Source: Planctomycetota bacterium (lineage in GTDB: Bacteria; Planctomycetota; UBA1135; GCA-002686595). From it: 64,000 nucleotides of DNA. The stretch covers positions 53,686 through 117,685 of the forward strand of contig JACKHS010000011.1 of assembly GCA_020638875.1 (NCBI GenBank), written 5' to 3'. The notes beneath the pieces were generated by a model. That model was not told where the DNA came from. It saw nothing but the letters and a program-made list of their open reading frames with translations, and ran no database searches. Shown here piece after piece: positions 1 to 8,562 of this stretch; the first letter of the stretch is position 1, and the number at the start of each line of letters is the position of its first letter. Made by a program: the position numbers and the translations under genes.

Positions 1-540
1 GATCTGGCCGTTGGCCTTCAGGCGCGCGAGCGTCGCGGCGTCCTTGACGACGAAGCGCCCCTCGGCGTGCGCCACGGGCACCGGCATGCGCTCGCCGGCG
101 ACGATCCACGGGCACGCGCAGGGCTGCGCCTCGAGCTCGACCCAGCGGCACTCGTAGTGGTTCGAGGCGTTGTTGGTCAGCGCGATGTCGCGCCGGCCCT
201 GCGCGTCCACGCTGCCGAAGAGCCCCGAGTCGACGAGCACCTGGAAGCCGTTGCAGACGCCGAGCGCGAGGCCGCCGCGGTCGACGTACGCGCGCAGCGC
301 CGCGGCGAGGCGGTGGCGCAGGTCGAGGCCCCACACGCGGCCGGCGCCGACGTCGTCGCCGTAGCTGAAGCCGCCGGCGAAGACCACGATCTCGAGCTCG
401 TCGAGTCGTTGCGGCTCGGCGACGAGGCGGTTGTGGTGCAGGACCTCGACCTCGGCGCCGCCGAGGCGCAGCGCGCGGGCGGTCTCGGCCTCGCAGTTGG
501 TGCCTGCGGCGCGCAGGACGAGGGCGCGGGGAGTCGTCAT
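1..540 (-). CDS. purQ: Phosphoribosylformylglycinamidine synthase, glutaminase subunit PurQ (3' end outside window)
   Basis: PurQ hydrolyses glutamine and passes ammonia to PurL for the FGAR to FGAM step of purine synthesis in the cytoplasm. The 180 visible codons read MTTPRALVLRAAGTNCEAET and carry the class I amidotransferase nucleophile Cys96 in GVCNGFQ, the AGGFSYGDDVGAG segment near residues 55-67 and the HAEGRF motif near the visible end. The ATG lies 4 nt downstream of the purL stop on the same strand, so the two subunits are probably co-translated. The gene is truncated by the window edge and the C-terminal part is not visible. Identification is firm from motifs and its purL partner. 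Confidence 0.95.
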   Translation of the reverse strand, partial: MTTPRALVLRAAGTNCEAETARALRLGGAEVEVLHHNRLVAEPQRLDELEIVVFAGGFSYGDDVGAGRVWGLDLRHRLAAALRAYVDRGGLALGVCNGFQVLVDSGLFGSVDAQGRRDIALTNNASNHYECRWVELEAQPCACPWIVAGERMPVPVAHAEGRFVVKDAATLARLKANGQI

Positions 541-544
541 CGGA

Positions 545-3481
545 TCAGCCTTGGAAGGAGGAGAGGTGGGCAGCGCGCAGGTCGCCGAGGTCGAGACGCG
601 CCAGCACGTCGCCGCCGGCGCCGCGCAGCTCGAGCACCTTGTCGGCGCGTACGCGGCCCACGAGACCGAGCGGCAGACCGTCGAGGCGCGCCTCGAACTC
701 GGCCTGGTGCTCGGGCGCGACCTCGACGAGGAAGCGCGTGCAGGACTCGGAGAACAGCGCCGTCGTGTCCGCGTCGTAGCCGCTCGGGAACGGCGTCGCC
801 GGCACGCGCGCGAGGTCGACGTCGAGGCCCAGGCCGCCGGCGAAGGCCATCTCGGCCGCCGCCACCGCGAGGCCGCCCTCGGAGAGGTCGTGGCACGCCT
901 GCACGTAGCCGCCGGCGATCGCGCGGTGCAGCGCGCGCAGCAGCGCGGGCGCCGCGGCGAGGTCGGGCGCGGGCACCACGCCGCCCGCGAGCCCGCGCAC
1001 GCGGTGGTGCTCCGAACCGCCGAGCTCGGCGCGCGTCAGGCCCACGACGTACACGAGGTCGCCGGCGCGCTTGGCGTCCATCGACACGGCGCGGCGTACG
1101 TCGGGCACGATCGAGAGGGCCGAGATGAGCAGCGTCGGCGGGATGGCGATAGAGCGGTCGCCTACGCGGTACTCGTTGTTGAGGCTGTCCTTGCCCGAGA
1201 TGAACGGCGTGCCGTACGCGAGCGCGGCGTCGCGGCAGGCCTCGGCGGCGAGCACCAGCGCGCCGAGGCGGTCGGGCTTGTCGCAGTTGCCCCACGAGAA
1301 GTTGTCGAGGATCGCCGTGTGGTCCGGGTCGCCGCCGACGGCCACCGCGTTGCGCAGCGCCTCGTCGATCACGGCGAGCGCCATGCGGCCCGGGTGCAGC
1401 AGCCCGTAGCGCGGGTTCGCGCCGCAGGTGATCGCGACGCCCTTGAGCGAGTCCTCGAGCGGGCGCAGCACCGCGCCGTCGCCGGGCGCGTCGCTCTTCA
1501 CGCCGACGTTGGCCTTGAGCACGCTCATGCCCTGCACCTCGTGGTCGTACTGGCGCACGATCCACTCCTTGCTCGCGACGTTGGGCGTTCCGACGAGCGC
1601 GAGCACGGTGCGCGCGACGTCGTCGCAGCGCGGCGCGCCGGGGTCCGCGAGGTCGGGCGCCGTCCAGCTCGCGCGGCGCACGGGCCGCGGCGTGCCGTCG
1701 TGCAGGAACGCCATCTCCATGTCGCCGACCACCTCGCCGGCGTAGCGCAGCACGAGCCGGCCGCTGTCGGTGAAGCGACCGATGCAGGTGGCCTCGACCT
1801 CCTCGGCGGCGAACACGGCCATGCACGCCTCGAGGTGCTCGGGCGGCACGGCCAGCACCATGCGCTCCTGCGCCTCGCTGATCCAGATCTCCTCCGGCGT
1901 CAGGCCGGGGTACTTGAGCGGCACGAGCTCGAGGTCGACCTCGGCGCCGCAGGTCTCGCCCATCTCACCGACGGCCGAGGAGAGGCCTCCCGCGCCGCAG
2001 TCGGTCACCGCGCGGTAGAGGCGCAGGTCGCGCGCGCGCAGCAGGCCGTCGAGGACGCGCTTCTCGGTGATCGGGTCGCCGATCTGCACGGCCGCGGACG
2101 AGACCATCTCGGACTCCTCGTGCAGCTCGGCCGAGGAGAACGTCGCGCCGTGGATGCCGTCGCGGCCGGTGCGCCCGCCGACCACCAGGATCGCGTCGCC
2201 CGGGTGGACCTCCTTGTGCGCGGCCCAGCGCGGCATCAGGCCGACCGTGCCGGCGTAGACCAGCGGGTTGGCGACGTAGCCCTCCTCGAACCAGACGCCG
2301 CCGCTGACGGTCGGGATGCCCATGCGGTTGCCGTAGTCGCGCACGCCCGCGACGACGCCGCGCAGGATGCGACGCGGGTGCATGCAGCCCTTCGGGAGCG
2401 CCTCGCTCGCGAGGTCGCTGGGGCCGACGAAGAACGCGTCGGTGTTCGCGATCGGCTTGGCGCCCAGGCCCACGCCCAGGATGTCGCGGATCACGCCGCC
2501 GATGCCGGTGCCCGCGCCGCCGTACGGGTCGATCGCGCTGGGGTGGTTGTGCGTCTCGACCTTGAAGCACACGTCCCAGTCGCCGTCGAAGCGGATGATG
2601 CCGGCGTTGTCGTGGAACACGCTGACGCACCAGTCGCGGTCGAGCTCGTCGGTCGCGCGCTTGATGGTCGACTTGAGCAGGTTGTCGATGCGCCGCCCGT
2701 CCATGTCCACGATGCCGGCGAAGGTCTTGTGCTTGCAGTGCTCGCTCCACGTCTGCGCGAGCGTCTCGAGCTCGCACGCCGACGGTTCGCGGCCCTGCGC
2801 GGCGTAGTGCGCCTGGATGGCCTTCATCTCGACGAGGTTCAGGCTCAGCGCGCCGCGCTGGCTGATGTCGAGCAGCGTCGCGTCGTCCGCCGCGAGCAGC
2901 GGCACCTCGACGCGGCCGTGCAGCTTGGCCGGCGCGGGGCGGCCGTAGTGCAGGCCCTCGCCGCCGAGCGTCACGCTCTCGATGGTGTCGTTGGCGAGCA
3001 CGCGCGAGGCGAGCTCCGCCAGCTCCGCTCCGCCGAGCGCGCCTTCGAGCTCCCACGCGTGGAAGGTCGAGACGAACACGTCGACGCCCGCCGGGACGAG
3101 CTCCGCCTTGCGCAGCGCGCGCTCGATCGTCAACGCGACGGGGTCCATCACGCCGGGCTTGCGCGCCACGAGCACCCGCGCGCCGGCGCCGACGTGCGGC
3201 TCCTGCTCGGGCGGCGTCGTGCGCACGTCGTCGAGCACGGGATCGGCCAGCAGCTCGCGCGTGATGCGCGCGACGTCCTCGGCCGAGAGCGCGGGGGGCA
3301 GCAGGAAGCCGCGGCCCAGGCGCGCGCGTTCGAGCCCCGTGATGCCCAGCTCGCGCGCCGCCGCGGGCAGGTGCGCGCCGTCGGGATCGTCGGCCGCGGA
3401 CTTGCGGAACAGCTCGACGCGCCAGGCGTCGGGCAGGGTGGCGGCGGCGGTCGCGGAGGAGGTCGCGGCGGAAGAGCCCAT
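545..3481 (-). CDS. purL: Phosphoribosylformylglycinamidine synthase, large subunit PurL
   Basis: PurL is the ATP-dependent synthase subunit that converts FGAR to FGAM using ammonia from PurQ. The 978-residue protein has the family motif KVETHNHPSAIDPYGGAGTG in the first AIRS-like domain, followed by two AIRS N/C-domain repeats. It is longer than the ~740-residue small PurL. The N-terminal ~200 residues (WRVELFRKSA onward) look like a PurS-like region fused to the synthase, and no separate purS is seen. The first ~20 residues are Ala/Ser/Thr-rich, so a start slightly downstream is possible. It is divergent from accA across a 186-bp gap and precedes purQ by 4 nt. Confidence 0.95.
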   Translation of the reverse strand: MGSSAATSSATAAATLPDAWRVELFRKSAADDPDGAHLPAAARELGITGLERARLGRGFLLPPALSAEDVARITRELLADPVLDDVRTTPPEQEPHVGAGARVLVARKPGVMDPVALTIERALRKAELVPAGVDVFVSTFHAWELEGALGGAELAELASRVLANDTIESVTLGGEGLHYGRPAPAKLHGRVEVPLLAADDATLLDISQRGALSLNLVEMKAIQAHYAAQGREPSACELETLAQTWSEHCKHKTFAGIVDMDGRRIDNLLKSTIKRATDELDRDWCVSVFHDNAGIIRFDGDWDVCFKVETHNHPSAIDPYGGAGTGIGGVIRDILGVGLGAKPIANTDAFFVGPSDLASEALPKGCMHPRRILRGVVAGVRDYGNRMGIPTVSGGVWFEEGYVANPLVYAGTVGLMPRWAAHKEVHPGDAILVVGGRTGRDGIHGATFSSAELHEESEMVSSAAVQIGDPITEKRVLDGLLRARDLRLYRAVTDCGAGGLSSAVGEMGETCGAEVDLELVPLKYPGLTPEEIWISEAQERMVLAVPPEHLEACMAVFAAEEVEATCIGRFTDSGRLVLRYAGEVVGDMEMAFLHDGTPRPVRRASWTAPDLADPGAPRCDDVARTVLALVGTPNVASKEWIVRQYDHEVQGMSVLKANVGVKSDAPGDGAVLRPLEDSLKGVAITCGANPRYGLLHPGRMALAVIDEALRNAVAVGGDPDHTAILDNFSWGNCDKPDRLGALVLAAEACRDAALAYGTPFISGKDSLNNEYRVGDRSIAIPPTLLISALSIVPDVRRAVSMDAKRAGDLVYVVGLTRAELGGSEHHRVRGLAGGVVPAPDLAAAPALLRALHRAIAGGYVQACHDLSEGGLAVAAAEMAFAGGLGLDVDLARVPATPFPSGYDADTTALFSESCTRFLVEVAPEHQAEFEARLDGLPLGLVGRVRADKVLELRGAGGDVLARLDLGDLRAAHLSSFQG

Positions 3482-3667
3482 GGGTCGTGGCGGTGTGCGG
3501 GAGGGCCGTGGCGGGACGAGCGGCGGCCATGGTACTGCGCCCGCGAGAGCGATTCAGCCCGCCAGCGCGGCACCTTTCGCGCTCCTCGGCGCTTGCGTCC
3601 GTGCGGCCCCTCCAGGAACATGCGCTGCCGTGCCCTCCCGCAGGAGGCACGCCTACCGCGGGAGCGC

Positions 3668-4630
3668 ATGAACTTCGAAGCCGACATCCAGGAGCTCGAG
3701 TCCCAGCTCGCCGAGCTGAAGGAGCTCTCCGAGCGCACCAAGCTCGACCTCACCGACGAGATCGCCACGCTGACGCAGCGCCTGCAGGCGGCCATCCAGG
3801 CCACGTACTCGGGCCTCGGCGCCTGGGAGCGCGTCAGCGTCGCGCGGCACCCCGAGCGGCCGGTCGCCTCCGACTACGTCGGCACGATCCTCGACGACTT
3901 CATCGAGCTGCACGGTGACAAGGTCTTCGGCGACGACCGCGCCATGCTCACCGGCCTCGCGCGCATGGGCGAGCAGCGCTTCATGCTGATCGCGCACCGC
4001 AAGGGCCGCACGACCAAGGAGCGCCTCGCGTGCAACTTCGGCTGCGCGCACCCCGAGGGCTACCGCAAGGCCCTGCGCAAGATGCGCCTCGCCGAGAAGA
4101 TGGGCCTGCCCATCGTGACCATGATCAACACGCCCGGCGCGTACCCCGGCATCGGCGCGGAGGAGCGCGGCCAGGCCGAGGCGATCGCCGAGAACATCCT
4201 GCAGATGTTCGACATCCGCGTGCCGATCCTCGTCATGGTGATCGGCGAGGGCGGCTCGGGCGGCGCGCTGGGGATCGGGATCGGAGACCGCGTGCTCATG
4301 ATGGAGTTCGCGTACTACTCGGTCATCAGCCCCGAGGGCTGCGCCGCGATCCTGTGGAAGGACGGCAGCCGCACGCCCGACGCGGCCGAGGCGCTGAAGC
4401 TCACGGCGGGGGATCTGACGCAGCTGGGTCTGGTCGACGACGTCGTGCCGGAGCCGGTGGGCGGTGCGCACCGCGATCGCGAGAAGGCGATGGCGACGGT
4501 GCGCGCGACGGTGATCCGGGAGCTGGAGGCGCTGAAGCAGGTGCCGATCGAGGAACTGCTCGAGCGGCGCATGCGCAAGTTCCGCAAGGCCGGGGAGATC
4601 GCGGGGCGGTTCCCGGAGGTCGTCGGGTAG
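3668..4630 (+). CDS. accA: Acetyl-CoA carboxylase carboxyltransferase subunit alpha
   Basis: AccA with AccD forms the carboxyltransferase that moves carboxyl from biotin to acetyl-CoA, the first committed step of fatty acid synthesis. The 320-residue product has a short N-terminal coiled coil (MNFEADIQELESQLAELKEL), then the crotonase-like core with NTPGAYPGIGAEERGQ and GEGGSGGALGIG. Length matches the family. The ATG was chosen because the conserved AccA N-terminus begins here with a GGGAG just upstream. The frame stays open far upstream, but only as a GC-driven shadow of purL. It is followed immediately by a run of nine G residues and then the inverted-repeat island. Confidence 0.96.
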   Translation: MNFEADIQELESQLAELKELSERTKLDLTDEIATLTQRLQAAIQATYSGLGAWERVSVARHPERPVASDYVGTILDDFIELHGDKVFGDDRAMLTGLARMGEQRFMLIAHRKGRTTKERLACNFGCAHPEGYRKALRKMRLAEKMGLPIVTMINTPGAYPGIGAEERGQAEAIAENILQMFDIRVPILVMVIGEGGSGGALGIGIGDRVLMMEFAYYSVISPEGCAAILWKDGSRTPDAAEALKLTAGDLTQLGLVDDVVPEPVGGAHRDREKAMATVRATVIRELEALKQVPIEELLERRMRKFRKAGEIAGRFPEVVG

Positions 4631-4649
4631 AGGGGGGGGGCGCGGCGGC

Positions 4650-4824
4650 GGGGAGTGGCGCTCGGGCTCGGGTTCGAGCAGAGCGTGGTGCGGAGCGGCG
4701 GGGACGCCCCACCGCCCGTCCGCGCCTGCCGTCACCGTCGCCTTCGGCCCGGACCTCGCAAGCGAGGGCCGAAGGCGACGGTGACGGCAGGCGCGGACGG
4801 ACGGCGGGGCTGGGGGGAGGTCTG
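4650..4824. repeat. Palindrome-bearing ~175-bp element, copy A
   Basis: This segment recurs in inverted orientation at 6833-7006 with only a few mismatches and short indels. Its core is a perfect inverted repeat with 34-bp arms at 4716-4749 and 4767-4800. The 17-nt loop between them itself contains a 5-bp mini-hairpin (CTCGC aa GCGAG). A single strand could fold into a long stem with a nested tip. The pair brackets the Y1/HUH transposase gene, which is the arrangement expected for REP/BIME-like substrates of such transposases. The role is inferred; the repeat structure is directly visible. Confidence 0.85.
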
Positions 4825-5295
4825 TGCAGTTGAGCCGGGTGAGCTGCGACCGATCGGGGCCGGGGGCGCGGGGGGATTGCGCGAGAGCCGGCGAGTCGGA
4901 GATGTATGGGGAGTCGCGGATTTCGGCGAGGGGCGGAGTGTCGCGTAGGGCAGGGCCCGAGCTGGCGAGTGTTCCGCGCGCGCCGCTGCGCGCGTCGTGA
5001 TGCGGGCGTCGTGAAGTGCCCGCCGTGAAGTGCCCGCCGTGAAGTGCGGCGAGAAGCGTGGCCTGTTGCGCGACGGAGGCCGAGCGAGCGCGCCGAGGAG
5101 ACGCCGCGCGCCGTGGGCGCTGGGCGCGCAGGGCGGTTCGCGCGAGTCCTGCAGGGCGAGCGGCGGTGTGCCGGTGGTGGAGTGACGGTGCGCCGTCGAC
5201 CCCGCGTGCGCGCCGTGCGCGGGGGGGAACTCGTGGCCGCGTCCGCGCCGCGGCTGCGACGCGTGGGCGCCGGAGCGTCGGCGAAGAGCGCCGGC
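4825..5295. other. Non-coding spacer downstream of transposase, with short tandem repeats
   Basis: No convincing gene is seen here. It holds a 14-bp unit (GTGAAGTGCCCGCC) repeated at 5011-5024 and 5025-5038 with a partial third copy from 5039. That partial copy runs into GTGAAGTGCGGCGAGAAGCG, which closely matches 5328-5347 inside the 3' end of the transposase gene. This suggests a small duplication of the transposase tail. The rest is unremarkable GC-rich sequence. Confidence 0.5.
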
Positions 5296-5988
5296 TCAGG
5301 CCGCGCGGACGACGCGTGGCTTCGGCGTGAAGTGCAGCGAGAAGCGGCCGTAGCGCTTCACGCACTCGCGCAAGGTCCACGGCGGGGGAGCGACGTGGGA
5401 GCCGCGAGCGCGCGGGTCCCAGTCGGCCGCGAAGTCGGACCAGCCGTCGAAGTAGCGACCGGACGAGAACAGGTCGGGCGCGACCGCGGCGCGGCCGGCG
5501 CCCGAGCCGTGCTTGTTGTGGTTGCAGAGCACGTAGCGCAACGCGTGCCACAGGCGGCCGAGCGACTTCAGCACCTCGTCGTGGAAGCGCTGGGCGAAGA
5601 CGCGACCGGCTCGTCCCCAGCGCTGGTTCAGGTTGCGAGCGATGCGCGTGCACAGCGACTTCATGCCGCGCGCCAAGGCGTCGCTCGAGTCGGCGGCGAG
5701 GACGAGGTGCAGGTGGTCGTGCTGGATCGAGAAGTGATGGATGCGGAAGTCGGCGCGCTGCGCGGCGCGGATCGCCTCGACGCAGACCTCGCCGCCGTCG
5801 GGCGAGCGGAGCGAAGGCAGGCCGGCGCAGAGCTTCGTCGTGACGAGGCGCAGGTGGCTCTTGCAGACGGAGCGACGCGGAGCGTGGGGGACGTGGCCGT
5901 GCTTCTTCTTGCGGCCGGCGTTGTCGCGCGCGCCGCCCCAGGTCGGCGCGTCGACGAAGGCGAAGGTCGATTGCTGTGCGAGCGTCAT
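5296..5988 (-). mobile_element. REP-associated tyrosine (Y1/HUH) transposase-like gene
   Basis: The 230-residue product resembles the IS200/REP-associated Y1 transposases that act on single-stranded hairpin DNA. The N-terminal basic GGARDNAGRKKKHGHVPHAP stretch is typical of the family. The HUH metal-binding pair is visible as H92-L-H94 within SIQHDHLHLVL, and the likely catalytic Tyr152 lies in RYVLCNHNKH. I chose the ATG at 5988 because MTLAQQSTFAFVDAP matches the usual family N-terminus; an in-frame ATG at 6048 would add 20 residues. The gene is flanked by inverted palindromic repeats (4650-4824, 6833-7006). It appears intact. Whether it is active is unknown. Confidence 0.88.
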
Positions 5989-6320
5989 GCTTGTTAGACG
6001 TGCGGCGTGGCCAAGGGTTTGCCGATACCTCTCGAAAACGATGTCCATTCCGCGAATGGAGTCGATCTTGATGACGGCTCGATGCTCTCGGCCAGAGCCC
6101 GCCGCACACGCGTCGAGTCGCTTTCATGCCCAGAGCAAGTCGACTCTCTCATGCCGGCAGAACTCACAACTCGCGCCTCGCTCCGCGATGCGACTCGGGC
6201 CGAATGAAGATCGAAGACGAACCTCGAACGCCTCGAGCGCCCGCGGCTTCGCCGCGGCGCGAGGCGTTCGAGCTCGATGCTGTCGATCGATCCGACCGAC
6301 GCTGCGTTCGCACTTCGGTC
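5989..6320. other. Upstream region of transposase, no gene seen
   Basis: This stretch has visibly lower GC than its neighbours and no credible reading frame. It contains a near-palindrome (6232-6268) built from two copies of an AACGCCTCGAGC-like sequence around GCGGCTTCGCCGC. It presumably carries the transposase promoter, but I cannot point to clear -35/-10 boxes. Confidence 0.4.
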
Positions 6321-6700
6321 TCGAACTTGATTCCGGCGCTCTTCCGCTTCGGCCCTCGGCTCGGCCGGTGCGAAGCTCGTGCCACAGCTCTCGTCCGAGT
6401 TCGACATGCCGTTCCTCGAGCACGGGTCCCCTCACTGCGGCGCGCGCGTTCGATCGCCTCGTGGCGAAACGACGGCGAGCGCTCCCATCGCCTTCTCGAA
6501 CTTGATTCCGGCGCTCTTCCACTTCGCCACTCGACTCTGCCGGCGCGAGTGGCGGCCGCACTCTGCCCGAGTTCGACACGTCGATCTTCGATCGCTTGCC
6601 ACCTCCCTGCGGCGCGCGACGTTCGAGCGTCTCGTGGCGGAGAGACTCCGCCTGCGGCGGTCACGGCGCCTTCTGGAACTGGACTCCGGCGCGCCTGCGC
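6321..6700. repeat. Degenerate ~175-bp tandem repeat, about three copies
   Basis: The anchor TCGAACTTGATTCCGGCGCT occurs at 6321 and again at 6496, followed by CTTCC and a CTTCG a few bases on. A diverged copy (TGGAACTGGACTCCGGCGC) starts at 6674. The spacings are 175 and 178 bp. Between anchors, CTGCGGCGCGCG and a CGCCTCGTGGCG-like block also recur in the same order. The array lies inside the interval bounded by the inverted elements. No coding sense is evident. Confidence 0.7.
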
Positions 6701-6832
6701 TTCGCCCAGCGAGCAGATGCGATCGATCGTCGAGCGCCGCCGCCGACCTCGCCCCGACCCGCCTCGAGCTCCGACCCGTCCGGGCTCCCCGCACCACGAC
6801 ACCACGGGCCTTCCCTGCCCGCTGCACCAGCC

Positions 6833-7006
6833 CAGACCTCCCCCAGCCCCGCCGTCCGTCCGCGCCTGCCGTCACCGTCGCCTTCGGCCCTCGCTTGCGA
6901 GGTCCGGGCCGAAGGCGACGGTGACGGCAGGCGCGGGCGGGCGGTGGGGCGTCCCCGCCGCTCCGCCCGACGTTCTGCTCGAACCCGAGCCCGAGCGCCG
7001 CTCCCC
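6833..7006. repeat. Palindrome-bearing ~175-bp element, copy B (inverted)
   Basis: This is the reverse complement of the element at 4650-4824. Palindrome arms are at 6856-6889 and 6907-6940 with one mismatch in 34 bp, and the loop is the reverse complement of the loop in copy A. The near-identity shows the copies arose by recent duplication or are kept alike. Together with copy A it frames a ~2.4-kb segment carrying the transposase. Confidence 0.85.
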
Positions 7007-7034
7007 CCGCCCCCGCCCCCGCGCACCGCCTCCA

Positions 7035-7051
7035 CCCTCCCACCCTCCCCC
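7035..7051 (-). other. G-quadruplex motif on minus strand
   Basis: On the plus strand CCC-T-CCC-A-CCC-T-CCCCC gives, on the minus strand, four G-tracts of at least three separated by single bases, the most stable class of quadruplex motif. It sits in a longer pyrimidine-rich tract (about 7001-7135) between repeat copy B and the ECF sigma gene, on that gene's template strand. Confidence 0.6.
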
Positions 7052-7168
7052 GATCCCCTGAACTCCCCCCAACACCCCCCTCCCCACCCCCGTACCCCTT
7101 CCCTCACCCTCCTCCTGGCCGTACACCACCTCTGCCAACCTCTCCGGCAGCTCCCCCCGCGCCGAATC

Positions 7169-7882
7169 GTGGCCCTCAGTCCGCTGCAACCCACCGAGCC
7201 CGGCCCCGCCGCCTCTCCGACGCCCTCGGCACCTGTCGAGGATCCGAGAGCCGAGGACCACGCCCTCGTGCGCCTGGCGCAGACGGGGGACGAGGCGGCC
7301 TTCGCCGAGCTCTACCGGCGGCACGATCGACGCGCCTGGAGGGTGGCGCGCAACCTGGTCCCTTCGGACGAGGACGCGCGCGACCTGGTGCAAGAGGCCT
7401 TCTTGCGGGTGTTCAAGAACCTCGAGCGGTTCGACTTCAACCACGCGTTCAGCACCTGGCTGTACCGCATCGTCACCAACCTCGCGATCGACCACCTGCG
7501 CAAGCGGCGCACGGCCTTCTCCACGTCCGGCACGGACGAGGACGAGCCTTCGCCGGAGCTGGTGGACACGCGCGTCGAGGCGCCCTCGGCCGAGCTCGAG
7601 CGCGAGGAGACGGTGAGCGAGGTCCAGGCCTGCTTGGACTCGCTGGCGCCGCACTTCCAGTCGGCGCTGGTGTTGCGCGAGCTCGAGGGGCTCCCGTGTC
7701 AGGAGATCGCCGAGATCGTGGGCGCGACCCACGTGACGGTGCGCTGGCGTCTGCACCGCGGACGCAAGCTCTTCCAGGACGAGTGGGAGCGGCGGCAACG
7801 CAGCCGGGAGTCCGGCGGGCCGACCAACAGCGGGGACGACTTCCCCGTACACGACGACCTCTCCGAGGACTTCGACGACTGA
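7169..7882 (+). CDS. ECF-type RNA polymerase sigma factor
   Basis: This sigma-70 family regulator (extracytoplasmic function group) directs RNA polymerase to a stress or envelope regulon. Region 2 is visible as AELYRRHDRRAWRVARNLVP...EDARDLVQEAFLRVFKNLERF...AFSTWLYRIVTNLAIDHLRKR, and region 4 as LREL EGLPCQEIAEIVGATHVTVRWRLHRGRKLF. The product is 237 residues with an extra ~35-residue Pro-rich N-terminus and an acidic C-terminus. No in-frame ATG precedes region 2; the GTG at 7169 is the best start but lacks a strong ribosome-binding site. The next gene encodes the likely cognate anti-sigma factor, 22 bp downstream. Confidence 0.9.
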   Translation: MALSPLQPTEPGPAASPTPSAPVEDPRAEDHALVRLAQTGDEAAFAELYRRHDRRAWRVARNLVPSDEDARDLVQEAFLRVFKNLERFDFNHAFSTWLYRIVTNLAIDHLRKRRTAFSTSGTDEDEPSPELVDTRVEAPSAELEREETVSEVQACLDSLAPHFQSALVLRELEGLPCQEIAEIVGATHVTVRWRLHRGRKLFQDEWERRQRSRESGGPTNSGDDFPVHDDLSEDFDD

Positions 7883-7904
7883 GACCGGAGTCAGGAGCAC
7901 GACC

Positions 7905-8552
7905 ATGACGATCCACTGCACCGAAGCGCTGAGCGAGCTGCCCCTGTTCGTGGGCGGCGACCTCGAGCCCGAGACCCAGGAACGCATCGAGCGCCACGTC
8001 GAGCGCTGCGCCTCCTGCCGCGAAGCCCTGACGCGCGCCGAGGCTGCGCGCGGCGTGCTGCGCGATCACTTCGCAGCGCCCGGGATCGAGCTGCACACGC
8101 CCGACGTCTGGGGCGGCGTTCGCGCGGGCCTGCTCGAGGCCGGCCTGTTGCGCAGCGCGGCGTCCGCCGCTCCGGCGACGCCCGTCCTCGAACCCGCGCG
8201 ACCGCCGCGCGGTCGCCTGCTGCGCTGGGTGCCCGTCGCGGCGGCCGCCGCGGGCCTGTTCTTCCTGGGCACGCGCTTCGGAGGCGGCTCGGGCGAGCTG
8301 CCGGCGCCGCCCGCCGGCGGGTCTGCGGGCCCGCAGCCGCTCGTGGCCGTCGAGACGCTGCCCGGCGGCGTGCTGCCGAACGCTGCGGGGCCGAACGGCG
8401 GCGAGCTGCTGGTGCCGCTCGAGGAGAACGCCTCGATGCTCTACGAGGCGCAGCCCTGGCTCGAACAGGGGCTCCCGCTCATCCCGCACGGTCCCGGCGG
8501 CGGCGCCTCGGCGGTGAGCTACTCGCCCGCGACGCGCGACGGCGTGCGCTAG
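7905..8552 (+). CDS. Zinc-finger anti-sigma factor, membrane-anchored
   Basis: The 215-residue protein has an N-terminal anti-sigma zinc-binding domain: His near residue 4, then HVERCASC (the H-x3-C-x2-C motif) around residues 29-36. A predicted transmembrane helix follows near residues 104-123 (LRWVPVAAAAAGLFFLGTRF), then a Gly/Pro-rich extracytoplasmic tail. It would hold the upstream ECF sigma inactive at the membrane until a signal triggers release. AGGAG lies 8-10 nt before the ATG. Pairing with the sigma gene is by adjacency and family knowledge; the signal is unknown. Confidence 0.85.
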   Translation: MTIHCTEALSELPLFVGGDLEPETQERIERHVERCASCREALTRAEAARGVLRDHFAAPGIELHTPDVWGGVRAGLLEAGLLRSAASAAPATPVLEPARPPRGRLLRWVPVAAAAAGLFFLGTRFGGGSGELPAPPAGGSAGPQPLVAVETLPGGVLPNAAGPNGGELLVPLEENASMLYEAQPWLEQGLPLIPHGPGGGASAVSYSPATRDGVR

Positions 8553-8562
8553 GGAGGTCGAC

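Noticed and set aside
431..3667. Long plus-strand open frame running antisense to purL into accA
   Set aside because: Composition is Arg/Ala/His-rich without any family motif; it exists because GC-rich codons leave few stops on the opposite strand. AccA starts at 3668.
4716..4800. Palindromic repeat considered as CRISPR
   Set aside because: Only two copies 2 kb apart, inverted, with no spacer array and no cas genes.
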